58,049 nt of DNA from Rhodospirillaceae bacterium (GTDB taxonomy: Bacteria > Pseudomonadota > Alphaproteobacteria > Rhodospirillales > Rhodospirillaceae), in NCBI GenBank assembly GCA_004297485.1, contig SCTM01000276.1:1-58049 (forward strand), written 5' to 3'. The notes under the pieces are model-generated. The model saw only the letters and a program-made list of their open reading frames with translations. It had not been told where the DNA came from and did no database searches. The position numbers were made by a program, and so were the translations under genes. Below, piece by piece: positions 43,589 to 52,713 of this stretch. Numbering within the stretch: the stretch's first letter is position 1; every line of letters starts with the position of its first letter.

Positions 43589-45150
43589 TCGTGGCTGGCC
43601 GCTTCAGACGCGGCAACCACGACCGGCCGCGCGGCGATCGTCGCCTCGGCGGAGCGGAAGGCCTCGGCGAGAGAAGCCAGGTCCTTGCCATTGGTTTCCT
43701 TGGGCAGCGGATATTCACCGGTGGCCTGCAGGAGTGCGCCGTAGGTCGACTGCAAGGAGGCATAAGCGATGTCCCGTTCAAGGTCAGCAACCCCCGCCTC
43801 AAGCTGCGCCCGGATCACCTCCAGCGTGCCGCCCTGCTCGGTCGGCCCTTGCTGCTGGACCTGCGCATAGATCTCGCCCTGGAGCTTGCTGCGGTCGAGG
43901 GCGAGTTGATACGCCTGTTGCGCGACCTCGAACTCCTTGGCCGAGATATAGACTTCGGTCATCACCGCCATAGTCATTCCCTGCTCGGAGATTTCCGAGA
44001 CCTTCTGCTCCGCCCGTGACTCCCTGATCTTCGATGGGCCTGAGAGCATATTAACGATATTCCAGGTCACGCTCACCGAGGCATCAACCCAATTGTGATT
44101 GGTGAGGAAACGGTTGGAATCGTGGGAGAAGCCTCCGCCAACCTCAATGCCGGGCAGAAGGCGGACAATGGTCTTGCGCGTCTCGTCGGCGGAGATCCGC
44201 TTCTGGTAGGCCGCTTCCTGAAGCTCGGGACGAGTTTGCAAGGCCTTGAATTCCAGGTCCTCGAGTTTCGCGTCCATCTGCGGCGGCGCAATCGTGTCGA
44301 GGCCAGGAACCGTCACGGCGTAATCCTCGCCCGGCTTCAAATTCATCAACCGCGCGAGATCGAGCTTTGCGGCCACGAACTTCGCGCGCAATTGCACCAC
44401 GCGATCCATGGTCTGGTTCAAGGTTAACTGGTACTTCAACGCATCAAGTGGCCGTTGTGCGCCGCTCGTGTTCGCCTGCTTTGACTGCGCAATCGCTTGC
44501 GCGACCTTTTGCTGTAGAAGGTCAAGCTTCCCGATCACGCGTTCGGCGGCGACCGCGTTCCAATAGGCCGTGCGGACATCTCGGCCAATACTCTGGATCG
44601 TGCGCTGGCGGCGCTCCTCGGCCATCAGATAGGCGTTGGCGGCCTGTCGGGCCCGGAGGTAGCTCACGCCGAAATCGAGCACGTTGTAGGCCATGCGCAG
44701 ATCGAGATTCTCGGTATTCTTTTCCGTCGAGATCGACGGTTCCAAGGATTGCGTGTGTGTCAGAATCGACTCACTCGACGCCGCGTTGTCCTTGTTGCGC
44801 CAGCGGTTGGTGTTGTTGACGGTGATTGGCTGCACCAAGTCCCACAACGCCACATCGACCTGCTGATCAGCGACCGCGGCCTCGGACAACTTGATACGGT
44901 CCTGAAGGTTATATTTCACGGCGCGGGCCAAAGCCTCGCCATAGTCGATCGGGCCCTTCACCGGGTCCTGGTTGGCGAATGTGGCGATCGCGTTGGCTTT
45001 AGCGCGGGTAATATTCTCCTCCGCCGTGAATGGATGCTGGTGAACGGCGCAACTACTTAACAGCAGGGCCGTCAGCGCCGCGCTGCCGATGGCCGTGGCG
45101 CGTCTACGGCGAAGTGAAATCCGCATTTTTGAAGAACGATCCGAAATCAT
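43585..45150 (-). CDS. TolC-like outer-membrane efflux lipoprotein
   Basis: A 521-residue protein of the outer-membrane efflux (OEP) family with a lipobox 'ALTALLLSSC' (Cys34), so it should be lipid-anchored. Two OEP repeats are seen: 'IQSIGRDVRTAYWNAVAAERVIGKLDLLQQKVAQAIAQSKQ' and 'MAVMTEVYISAKEFEVAQQAYQLALDRSKLQGEIYAQVQQQG'. It would form the outer-membrane channel for the exporter. The ATG at 45150 overlaps the rhomboid stop (ATGA), although an ATG at 45126 is also possible. Confidence 0.88.
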   Translation of the reverse strand: MISDRSSKMRISLRRRRATAIGSAALTALLLSSCAVHQHPFTAEENITRAKANAIATFANQDPVKGPIDYGEALARAVKYNLQDRIKLSEAAVADQQVDVALWDLVQPITVNNTNRWRNKDNAASSESILTHTQSLEPSISTEKNTENLDLRMAYNVLDFGVSYLRARQAANAYLMAEERRQRTIQSIGRDVRTAYWNAVAAERVIGKLDLLQQKVAQAIAQSKQANTSGAQRPLDALKYQLTLNQTMDRVVQLRAKFVAAKLDLARLMNLKPGEDYAVTVPGLDTIAPPQMDAKLEDLEFKALQTRPELQEAAYQKRISADETRKTIVRLLPGIEVGGGFSHDSNRFLTNHNWVDASVSVTWNIVNMLSGPSKIRESRAEQKVSEISEQGMTMAVMTEVYISAKEFEVAQQAYQLALDRSKLQGEIYAQVQQQGPTEQGGTLEVIRAQLEAGVADLERDIAYASLQSTYGALLQATGEYPLPKETNGKDLASLAEAFRSAEATIAARPVVVAASEAASHE

Positions 45151-45821
45151 ACCTGTGTTCCCCGCATGAGTAAGGCGCTATCGATGTGAGAGGGCGACAC
45201 GGACGCACCAGTCCGCCCCGATTGAGAATTGGAGAAAAACCGATCCAATGCGCTCCAAGCAAACGCGGTCGCGAGACCCACAGCATGGGCGCTATAGGCA
45301 ACGGTCATCGGCTCTTCGTGGTCACCCATGTGCCAGGACCAGTGAAAGAGGATGCGTGCGATATAAAATGCGATAATGAACAGCAGAATTTTCATTTTGG
45401 TCTCGCGATAGAGATCAATCGCGGCGACACAGAGCATGGTGTGGAGAATCCCGGACATGCCCCCCACATGCTCAACCCCCGGCATTTCCCAGACCCACAC
45501 AGCGCTGGTCAGAAAGGCCACGGCGGTCACGGCGGCGATCCGCAGACTGCTGCGGCGGCCCTGCCCGGCTTCGTAAAGCACCGCGAGAACCGCAAGAGCG
45601 AGAACGTTGTAGAACAGGTGGAAGGCGTTGAAATGGACGATAGGGAACGTCAGCAACCGATAGGGCTGACCGTCCGCCACCAAGGTGCGGTCGTAGATCA
45701 GCGCACCGGCCACCGCCGGCGGAAGAACAAACACGGCGCAGCAAATCGCAATGAGCCCGAGACTCACCCAGGGAATAGCAGGCCCGTGTGGGAACACGCT
45801 GCGGAATACGTCGCCCTTCAT
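45147..45821 (-). CDS. Rhombosortase-like rhomboid intramembrane protease
   Basis: A 224-residue rhomboid protein with about six membrane helices. The family landmarks are 'FPIVHFNAFHLFYNVLAL' (residues 59-76), the nucleophile Ser123 in 'GGMSGILHTML' and the catalytic His179 in 'AYSAHAVGLATAF'. This size and pattern match the rhombosortase (RrtA) subfamily, which processes C-terminal sorting tails of exported proteins. It is placed directly after the giant surface-protein gene with an ATGA overlap, making that protein its likely substrate. Confidence 0.82.
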   Translation of the reverse strand: MKGDVFRSVFPHGPAIPWVSLGLIAICCAVFVLPPAVAGALIYDRTLVADGQPYRLLTFPIVHFNAFHLFYNVLALAVLAVLYEAGQGRRSSLRIAAVTAVAFLTSAVWVWEMPGVEHVGGMSGILHTMLCVAAIDLYRETKMKILLFIIAFYIARILFHWSWHMGDHEEPMTVAYSAHAVGLATAFAWSALDRFFSNSQSGRTGASVSPSHIDSALLMRGTQV

Positions 45822-48800
45822 GACGCGGTCTGCCCGGAGGTCTCACGAGCGACCTTACGCGCCCGCCGCGCGCGCTGTAGCCGTGCCCAAGCTGCCGAAC
45901 CGAGCATGGTTCCGGCGGCAAGCGCATCCTCCCAGTCAAGCTTGGCCACGTTGCCTTGGGCGTTCATCCTCTCTCCCGCTCCTCCCGCGAGCACGTTCGC
46001 TATCGCACTCGTGTCAATGCGAATGGTATGAACCTCCGTCACACCACTGGGTGTCGCGGTCGTCGCGGTGGCCGTGTTGGTGACGGTGCTCGCGGTTGAC
46101 GATGGCGTCGATGAGGGATTGATTGTGGCTACGACGCCCTGATCGAGATAGGGAACCGGGGATGCGCCCACTCTGATGTTTGTCACCACTGTGTTAAAGC
46201 CGTCGGTGACAGTGAAGGTCAATACACCGGTAAATTGGCTGGCCACAATTCGGTTGCCGTGAGTGTCCAGAAAGTCGTCAATCTTCAATGTAAAGGAGAC
46301 TACGCCGGGCGAGGAAAAGTGAGGTTCTGTCCTAAGGTCTACTGGCGCCGCGGTATTTCCGTAGTCGGCCACAAAGCCTACGGTAAACTTGAGCTTATCG
46401 GTCGGAACGGTTCCATCGGTCACATTGAAGAAGAATTCGTTATAGGCACCGGAGTTGTTCAGGTGATTGAAGGCCACATTGAGCTGTGAATTGGCGACCA
46501 CCACTTGCAGGGTGGTTGCGAAAACACTGCCGTGGCCATTGTCCGCCTGAACGCGGATGCTGTAGCCCGTCGCTGCTTGCGATGCCTCGAACGTTCCCGT
46601 GAAATGAAGCGTGCCGTCGCCCCCGACCGAGAATAGATTATTGTTCGTCGCGCCGGTTCCGCCGACCAACGTAAATTGATATGTCCCTGGCGCATTGACG
46701 GTGGAGAGATGGCCAACGATATTGCTCGCACCGCCAGCCGCGAAAAAATTGTTGTCGAGAGCGACGAATGGGGAATTCCCCTTAAGGAGAAAAGCCCCGG
46801 TATAGCTGTGGCCCCGCACGTCGGTCACTTGCAAGGTCACAAAGTAGATTGCGTTATGCGTACTATCTGGCGCGGCAACAAAGGTGAGCGCATTGCCGCC
46901 GGTGATCGCAAACAGACCATTATCGGCGCTGTTTTGGGGATTGGTCTTATCATTGACCAGCGCATAAGAAAGAGCTGCACCGGCGTTGTCGTCCGTCGCA
47001 CTCAGGGTTCCAACGACCGTCCCGGCGATATTGTCGAATGTATTTTTGCTGAGGGATATGCCCGTAGGCGCGGCGTCCGACGCGGTGAGGGTAAGGGTCT
47101 TGGCGAGGGTATGGCCGAGGCCATCGTTGACCTGGATGCGGATGGAGTATGTGGTACCGTGCGCCCTTATAGGCCCCAAATACGTCAGCGTGTTATTAGT
47201 GATGGCAAAGTTCGGATTATCGTCTGAGCCGGAGCCGTTCACGAGGCTATAGGTGAAGGAAGCGCCGGTATTCCCATCCACCGTCGATAGGGTTCCCACT
47301 GTGCTATTCACGACCTGATCGTTGACGGTCGTCGCGCTGATTTTGATGTCGGCGGGCGAACCGGGATCGTTTCTGCCGATGCTGAAGACCTTATCGAGGG
47401 AGTGGCCCTGAGCGTCGGTAACCTCGACCCTGATCGAGAAATCCTTCTGGGTTGTCGCGGCCGGACCGGCATAGGTTAGGGTGGTGCCGGAGATAGCAAA
47501 GGAGGCGTTGTCGGTGCCACCGTCGCCAGGCACCAGCGTGAAGGTCAGGCTTTGCGCACCATCGGCCTCGGTGGCAGACAGCGTTCCTACCGTTGCGGGA
47601 CCGGTTGCAATCGGCGTGAATCGTGTAGAGCTCAGACTGAGAGAAGTCGGTCCAGCACCTGAAAGAGCAAACACTTGGTCATAGCTGTGTTGGCCATCGC
47701 CGACCCGGACGCGTATTGAGAAGTCCGTCTGGCTGTGATTTTGACGGCCCAAAAAGCTCAAGGTGGTGCCGGCAATCGCAAATGAGTCGTTGTCATGGCT
47801 TCCGGTGCCCGCGACCAGGCTGAAGGTCAGGTTCTGCGTGCCGGCACTGGCGTCGATAGCCGAGAGCGTACCGACCGTTGTTGAACCGGTGTCGGCGAAT
47901 GTGACGGCTGTGGAACTCAAGGCGATGCTGGTCGGCCCGAGGGCCGATATGGCGAAGACCTTGTCGTAGGCATTGCCGTGCCCGTCGTTAACCTCGATCC
48001 GTACCGAATAGGAGGTTGCATGGGCGGGATCGTACGGGCCAACAAACGAAAGCGTCGTGCCGTTGATTGCGAACTGCGCGTTGTCCGTGGCGCCATCCCC
48101 GGGCACCAGGGAGAACACCGGGGTCGCACCCGCGGCAAGGCCCGCAGCGGCCAAGGTGCCGACCACGGGACTATCCGTATAAAAGGTCGTCCCCGTCAGG
48201 GTGGACCCGATGCTTGTGATAGTGAACACCTTGTCCAAGGCTTGACCCAGTCCATCGGTGACGCGGGCGCGGATGGAATAGGACGTGTGGCTGGTGTCGA
48301 GCGTGCCCGTGAAGTCGAGCTCGGTTCCCGATATCCTGAAGAGGGCGTTGTCGGTCGATCCGGTTCCCGACACCAGGCTATAGGTCAAGGTGCTCGAATC
48401 CGCGTCCGTTCCCGAGAATGACCCTACCCGCAGGCTACCAAGACTGACGCTCGTGTTGCTGAGCTGGAAATCCGCCGGGCCCTTGATGGCGAGCGAGAAG
48501 ACCCTGTCGTAAGCATGGCCATGGCCATCGTTGACCTCGAGACGGACGGAGAACGCCGTGCGCCCGGTCGGAGCGGGCCCCACGAACGAAAGGGTTGTAC
48601 CATTGACGGCAAACAGCGCGTTGTCGGTCGCCCCGTCACCAGGCACCAGGGAGAAAAACGGGGTCGAACCCTGGGCAAGGCCTATCGCGCCGAGGGTACC
48701 GACCGGTGTGCCCGCGAAGAATGTGGTGGCGGTGAGGGTCGGCTCGGCAATCGCAATCGTAAAGGTCTTCTCAAGGCTGTGGCCCAGCCCATCGGTGACG

Positions 48801-49900
48801 CGGGCGCGTATCGAATAGCTGCCGTGGTTGGCATCGAACGTGCCGGTGAACTGAAGTTTATCGCTGGAAATCGTGAACGCGCTGTTGTCGGTGGACCCGG
48901 TTCCCGACACGAGGGCGTAAGTGAAGGAACTTGAATCCGCATCCGTTCCCGAGAACGATCCGACCAATTGGTTGCCAAGACTGAAGGACGAATTACTGAG
49001 TTGCAGATCCGTCGGACCCGGCGTTCCTGTCGAATCCGCATGATGATCCGCCACGTCCGAGTTTGTGGCCGTCCCCGCATGACCGGTGCCCGCGCCGGCA
49101 CCGGCGGTGACGGTGTCGCTGCTGAACTGGGTCGAGGAATTGTGGAGCGTGCTGGCTGCCGCCGAATAGATCGCGCCACCCTCGGCGTTGCCGCCGTTAC
49201 CGTTGCCCGAAGCGTCTCCGCCAATGGCCTTGTTCCCTAGGAAATCGCTGTTGTTGTCGATATTGAGGGTACCGGCATTATATATGGCGCCGCCGTAGGC
49301 ATTGGCTCCGGCTCCACCTTTCGCCGTGCCGGAGTGAACGGACTCTGACACCAGATCGACCGTGCCGCCGGCATCGATGAGAATGTCGCCACCCTCGGCC
49401 GGGCCGCTACCACTTCCATTGTCGGTGGCCAATCCGTTTTGAAGATTGGTATTGTTCAGCACCAAATGAGCGCCGTTGGCGACGTGGAAGATGCGCGTGG
49501 CGCTTCCTCCATCGATCGCGACGAAGTTCAGATCCGCCTGCTGCAACGTGATTGTGCCGCTGGTGTCGGTGATGTCGATCTGACTCGCGACAGTATATAC
49601 CTGCTGGGGCCCGCCGCCTTTTAGGGAAATGGTCCAGTCGCCCCCGGTCGCATTGGCCTGGGAAATGGCGTCGCGGAGGGATCCGGCGCCGCTGTCGGCG
49701 AAACTCGTTACCGTTATTGTGTGGGCGGCCGTTTTGGCCTCGGCGCTCGCTGCATGTTCCACCTGGTTGTGAATGGGCAGGCTGAGTTCGGGAGCTGCAG
49801 CTTTCGTGACCGTCGCTGCCGCTGCCCCGTCGAAGGTCAATCTTGGTTCCAGCGCCTGCGCGAGCCAGCCCGACGGCGCAGATTGCCCCCAACGACGCAT
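45818..49900 (-). CDS. Giant repeat-rich surface protein (LEPR-type start, cadherin-like repeats)
   Basis: A 1360-residue protein, the first gene of the export operon. It lacks a classical signal peptide and begins with an LEPR-type motif, 'ALEPRLTFDGAAAA' (about residues 16-29), seen in other very large bacterial surface proteins. Residues about 60-290 resemble a beta-helix start ('TVTSFADSGAGSLRDAISQAN'), with Gly-rich 'GGAIYNAG' turns. Residues about 296-1136 hold nine cadherin-like repeats of about 90-100 residues, each with 'DN..F.I.G..L.F.G' and 'Y.IR..V.DG.GH'. Repeats 1/3 and 2/4 are closely similar pairs. The C-terminal end has a Gly-Gly stretch ('LAGGAGERM'), a short hydrophobic segment ('ALAAGTMLGSAAWARL') and a basic tail ('RARRARKVAR'), which looks like a sorting tail. 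AGGGGG lies 6 bases before the ATG. Likely an adhesin. Confidence 0.85.
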   Translation of the reverse strand: MRRWGQSAPSGWLAQALEPRLTFDGAAAATVTKAAAPELSLPIHNQVEHAASAEAKTAAHTITVTSFADSGAGSLRDAISQANATGGDWTISLKGGGPQQVYTVASQIDITDTSGTITLQQADLNFVAIDGGSATRIFHVANGAHLVLNNTNLQNGLATDNGSGSGPAEGGDILIDAGGTVDLVSESVHSGTAKGGAGANAYGGAIYNAGTLNIDNNSDFLGNKAIGGDASGNGNGGNAEGGAIYSAAASTLHNSSTQFSSDTVTAGAGAGTGHAGTATNSDVADHHADSTGTPGPTDLQLSNSSFSLGNQLVGSFSGTDADSSSFTYALVSGTGSTDNSAFTISSDKLQFTGTFDANHGSYSIRARVTDGLGHSLEKTFTIAIAEPTLTATTFFAGTPVGTLGAIGLAQGSTPFFSLVPGDGATDNALFAVNGTTLSFVGPAPTGRTAFSVRLEVNDGHGHAYDRVFSLAIKGPADFQLSNTSVSLGSLRVGSFSGTDADSSTLTYSLVSGTGSTDNALFRISGTELDFTGTLDTSHTSYSIRARVTDGLGQALDKVFTITSIGSTLTGTTFYTDSPVVGTLAAAGLAAGATPVFSLVPGDGATDNAQFAINGTTLSFVGPYDPAHATSYSVRIEVNDGHGNAYDKVFAISALGPTSIALSSTAVTFADTGSTTVGTLSAIDASAGTQNLTFSLVAGTGSHDNDSFAIAGTTLSFLGRQNHSQTDFSIRVRVGDGQHSYDQVFALSGAGPTSLSLSSTRFTPIATGPATVGTLSATEADGAQSLTFTLVPGDGGTDNASFAISGTTLTYAGPAATTQKDFSIRVEVTDAQGHSLDKVFSIGRNDPGSPADIKISATTVNDQVVNSTVGTLSTVDGNTGASFTYSLVNGSGSDDNPNFAITNNTLTYLGPIRAHGTTYSIRIQVNDGLGHTLAKTLTLTASDAAPTGISLSKNTFDNIAGTVVGTLSATDDNAGAALSYALVNDKTNPQNSADNGLFAITGGNALTFVAAPDSTHNAIYFVTLQVTDVRGHSYTGAFLLKGNSPFVALDNNFFAAGGASNIVGHLSTVNAPGTYQFTLVGGTGATNNNLFSVGGDGTLHFTGTFEASQAATGYSIRVQADNGHGSVFATTLQVVVANSQLNVAFNHLNNSGAYNEFFFNVTDGTVPTDKLKFTVGFVADYGNTAAPVDLRTEPHFSSPGVVSFTLKIDDFLDTHGNRIVASQFTGVLTFTVTDGFNTVVTNIRVGASPVPYLDQGVVATINPSSTPSSTASTVTNTATATTATPSGVTEVHTIRIDTSAIANVLAGGAGERMNAQGNVAKLDWEDALAAGTMLGSAAWARLQRARRARKVARETSGQTAS

Positions 49901-50017
49901 TCAAATCCCCCTACGTTGCCGGTCACCGCGCCATCGCGAAATAAGCGTCAATGGCACCACGAGGCGTTGGTAAATGACTTTCGGGGAGAGGTGTTAGGCT
50001 GCCCGTCTCATTTATTG

Positions 50018-50048
50018 TGCAGGTTGTCTCAAGTTCAAAAAACCTGCA
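50018..50048. promoter_or_regulatory. Inverted repeat between the giant-protein operon and the AraC gene
   Basis: TGCAGGTT (50018-50025) and AACCTGCA (50041-50048) are perfect inverted arms 15 bases apart in the 191-base divergent intergenic region. It is a possible binding site for the AraC-type regulator, or a hairpin in the leader. Confidence 0.45.
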
Positions 50049-50091
50049 TAAGTTTTGGTGTCGCCTCGATAAATAAAGGGACCGCCGAACG

Positions 50092-51141
50092 ATGAGTGCC
50101 GACCGGAACGTGGCAAAAATTATCCCAATTAGCTCGTTCTCCACGCAAGAAATGCCGGCTGCCTCGCGCTTTGAGGCATGGCGCGAGAGCATGGCGCCGC
50201 TGCTCGACGTCGCGCCGGCCACCGAAGGTGCGGCGGGTGCCTTCTTTGGCGAGTTCGAGTCTTATCTGGTCGGACCGCTCGTGATGGGCGGAACCACGTA
50301 TGATGCGCACCGCTATGGTCGCAGCCCCGAGCGCATCGCTCGGGATGGACTCAACCATTACCACCTCAACCTGCACTTGGCGGGCGGTGTTTGGATTCGC
50401 GTTGGTGACCGCGAATTCGTTGTCGGACCGAACGACATTACACTCTTCGATTTTGCCAAACCGTTTGAGGGTAGATCAGAAAAATCGAGTTTACTGGTCG
50501 TTGCGATCCCGCGCGATGCTCTCGAAGCGTTACTACCACCTGGCAGCCGCCACGGCGTGGTGTTACGCGGCAATACTGGGCTAGGTGCGTTGTTGGGGGA
50601 TTTCATGAAATCCCTAGCGGTACGGCTGCCGAACATGACGATGGAAGAAGCCTCTGCTGCAGCGGCGGGTTCAATTACTTTGATCGCGGCATGCTTTCGG
50701 CCGAGCATGGCAGTCTTCAATCAGACAGCGGGCGCCACCTCTACCGAAACGCAACGCGAACAGATCAGACACTACATCGACAACAATCTGCATCAACCCC
50801 TGACCATCAAGGATATATGCAAGGCGTTCGGTGTTTCGCGACCATCGCTGTACAGGATGTTCGCGCCGTATGGCGGGGTTGCACGCTATGTCCGCGATCA
50901 AAAGCTATCGCGCGCGTTTACACGCCTGATGAACCCCCTCGAACGCCATCGCCGTATCGCGGAGATCGGGTTCGAAGCTGGATACCAAAGCGAAGCGCCG
51001 TTCAGCCGCGCTTTTCGGATGGCATTCGGTCTCTCGCCCAAGGACGTCCGGGTAATCGCCAGCACCGAAAAGGACTTCTATGCGAAAAGCCCGATCAACG
51101 CGGCTTACCGCCAGTGGCTGACACACTTGCGCCGGAAGTAG
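50092..51141 (+). CDS. AraC-family transcriptional regulator
   Basis: A 349-residue regulator. The N-terminal half is an AraC-binding-like cupin ('ARDGLNHYHLNLHLAGGVWIRVGDREFVVGPNDITLFDFAKPFEG'). The C-terminal about 105 residues carry the two AraC helix-turn-helices ('HQPLTIKDICKAFGVSRPSLYRMFAPYGGVARYVRDQKLSRAF' and 'RIAEIGFEAGYQSEAPFSRAFRMAFGLSPKDVR'). It is divergent from the surface-protein export operon, with 191 bases between, so it probably controls that operon. The effector is unknown. Starts at ATG 50092 behind AAGGGA. Confidence 0.92.
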   Translation: MSADRNVAKIIPISSFSTQEMPAASRFEAWRESMAPLLDVAPATEGAAGAFFGEFESYLVGPLVMGGTTYDAHRYGRSPERIARDGLNHYHLNLHLAGGVWIRVGDREFVVGPNDITLFDFAKPFEGRSEKSSLLVVAIPRDALEALLPPGSRHGVVLRGNTGLGALLGDFMKSLAVRLPNMTMEEASAAAAGSITLIAACFRPSMAVFNQTAGATSTETQREQIRHYIDNNLHQPLTIKDICKAFGVSRPSLYRMFAPYGGVARYVRDQKLSRAFTRLMNPLERHRRIAEIGFEAGYQSEAPFSRAFRMAFGLSPKDVRVIASTEKDFYAKSPINAAYRQWLTHLRRK

Positions 51142-51143
51142 AG

Positions 51144-51164
51144 AATCCGGACCCGTGCCGGATT
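51144..51164 (+). terminator. Hairpin after the AraC gene
   Basis: AATCCGG-ACCCGTG-CCGGATT is a perfect 7-bp stem starting 3 bases after the stop codon. The following TATG is not a strong T tract. Confidence 0.45.
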
Positions 51165-51173
51165 TATGTGGCA

Positions 51174-51307
51174 GTGCGATTCCGGTTCTGGATACCACTC
51201 TTGTTGAAATTCAAAGCGTTCCAGACGGTACGACAATCTGAGAGCGCGCCGTGCGACATTCCACGCTTTAATTTTATTGATGTTTTGGAGAATGGTGCCC
51301 AGAGCCG
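51174..51307. repeat. Island-end repeat, copy B, ending in a tRNA-Phe 3' fragment
   Basis: Starts GTGCGATTCCGGTTCTGG, very close to copy C, contains GTGCGACATTCC and TTTTATTGATGTTT, and ends AATGGTGCCCAGAGCCG (51291-51307), one base different from the tRNA core. It marks the junction between the 12.3-kb and 2.1-kb units. Confidence 0.82.
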
Positions 51308-51346
51308 GGCAGCGGCAATTCAGCTAAATCAATGAGTTAGATGCCG

Positions 51347-51402
51347 GGTGCGACAAAATAACGTCCTGTATTTCCGTACCCTTCAGGACGTTTTGTCGCA
51401 CC
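51347..51402. repeat. Large inverted repeat next to att copy B
   Basis: The left arm (51347-51368) begins GGTGCGACAAAA and ends CGTCCTG. The right arm (51384-51402) begins CAGGACG and ends TTTTGTCGCACC. The arms pair perfectly apart from three extra bases (TAA) in the left one, with a 15-base loop. The GTGCGACAAAA unit recurs in copies A and C, so these are likely recombinase or end-binding sites. Bases 51403-51583 carry no other feature I can support. Confidence 0.75.
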
Positions 51403-51583
51403 AGTACAGTCCATTTGAATTTAGCAGGCACCGTGAGTCTGTAATTACCGCTATATTGGTAATGCAATCCTAACATTGTCGCGACTTCCCGCAACCGCAT
51501 CCCATTGGATGGCGGGCGCTTTTGCGCGCCTACGTTTCGGCGCGTGGGAGGTTGTGCCCATCAACAATCTCAAAGGAAATTCC

Positions 51584-52621
51584 ATGCGAAAACGAAAGAG
51601 CGACCACGAACTTGCGGAAGAGATTGCCAACCGCCTCGCAAATACACCCTCGGGTGGACGTGGCCCGGCGGCCGATGCCCAGATACTTTTGCAACATGCC
51701 ACCAACACTGGCGGTGGCGGATTGCGCCAACAGTACCTCGAACAGGCCCAGCACGAACTCGCAAAGCTCGATCCGGCACGCTACCGTAGCACCATTCAAC
51801 GCCTACAAAGCCAAATCATGGCGCTGCAGGGACGACATGGCGATACCAAGGTCGCGCACGTCGCGCGTGGGGAACTTGTTGTGCCAACAGCATTGCAAAA
51901 TCCTGAAGTACTCTGGGCACTACGTCGTGCGGCTGCGCCGTACAACATTCCACTCGAAATGCTCAGCGTCGGCAACGCCATGAACCGCATCAACCCCAAC
52001 ACCGGAGCACCAGAGTTCGGCATCATGGATTGGATATCGGGATCGTTCAATCAAGGCCCGTCCCAAGCTGACACAGAAAATACGACTAACGTCGCCGAGG
52101 CAGCCGCCCAGGGCGCAACGGCCCGAGCAGCCGCCGCTCGCATTCAAGCGTCAAATGTACGTAAGGATTACATCAACAACGTCGAGGCACTAGGCCCATT
52201 TGACAATGCAGACAGGGAAGCCTTCAAGGCACAGATGCAGCAGGCAACGCCAACAGAATTTCTCACGAAGATAAGGGAAAGCCGGGGAGATTATCTTGGA
52301 CCGAACCCAGGCTCGGTGGGCAGAGCCAATGTCACAAACCCCGTCGTAAATCAGGCGGCCCGAGAATTGGGTGTGGCCGGTAGAGGACTATTGGGTGCAA
52401 ATGTCGTTCTTGGACTTGCCGATACCGCAACATCCAACAACCCAGCACGGACCGGCGTTGCCAATGTCGGTGCGATAGGTGGTGGTCTTCTGGGAGGAGC
52501 ATTGGGTGCGCCTGCCGGACCACTTGGCGCATTCGCTGGTTCCGGCGTCGGAGGGATTGCGGGCTACAAAGGTGGCGAGGCGACCTACGACTATCTTCAC
52601 GATTTATGGAACAGCCGCTAA
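51584..52621 (+). CDS. Phage-associated/glycine-zipper protein, candidate membrane-active effector
   Basis: A 345-residue protein of unknown family. Residues about 86-146 ('GDTKVAHVARGELVVPTALQNPEVL' ... 'NAMNRINPNTGAPEFGIMDW') match a motif common in phage-encoded structural or lysis-associated proteins, where 'GDT.LAHV.PGE' is followed by 'INP.TGLPE'. The C-terminal 50 residues are a glycine-zipper-like, weakly hydrophobic run ('GAIGGGLLGGALGAPAGPLGAFAGSGVGGIAGYKGGE') ending 'ATYDYLHDLWNSR', as seen in membrane-inserting toxins. No signal peptide. ATG 51584 has AAAGGAA 6 bases before it, while longer frames (to 51476) lack a good site. Convergent with the candidate immunity gene. A passenger of the 2.1-kb tRNA-Phe unit. 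Function not established. Confidence 0.6.
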   Translation: MRKRKSDHELAEEIANRLANTPSGGRGPAADAQILLQHATNTGGGGLRQQYLEQAQHELAKLDPARYRSTIQRLQSQIMALQGRHGDTKVAHVARGELVVPTALQNPEVLWALRRAAAPYNIPLEMLSVGNAMNRINPNTGAPEFGIMDWISGSFNQGPSQADTENTTNVAEAAAQGATARAAAARIQASNVRKDYINNVEALGPFDNADREAFKAQMQQATPTEFLTKIRESRGDYLGPNPGSVGRANVTNPVVNQAARELGVAGRGLLGANVVLGLADTATSNNPARTGVANVGAIGGGLLGGALGAPAGPLGAFAGSGVGGIAGYKGGEATYDYLHDLWNSR

Positions 52622-52713
52622 TACGCGCCATAAATCGTCGCGACAAAGGGCCCTATCAACCCCAGCGCCAAGTCCGCACTCTACGATTGGAACTCACTGC
52701 AAGCGAGATAGGG

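Noticed and set aside
39226-49900. Ordinary type I (HlyBD-TolC) secretion operon
   Set aside because: There is no ABC ATPase with Walker motifs among the six genes and no RTX nonapeptides in the giant protein, so the standard label does not fit.
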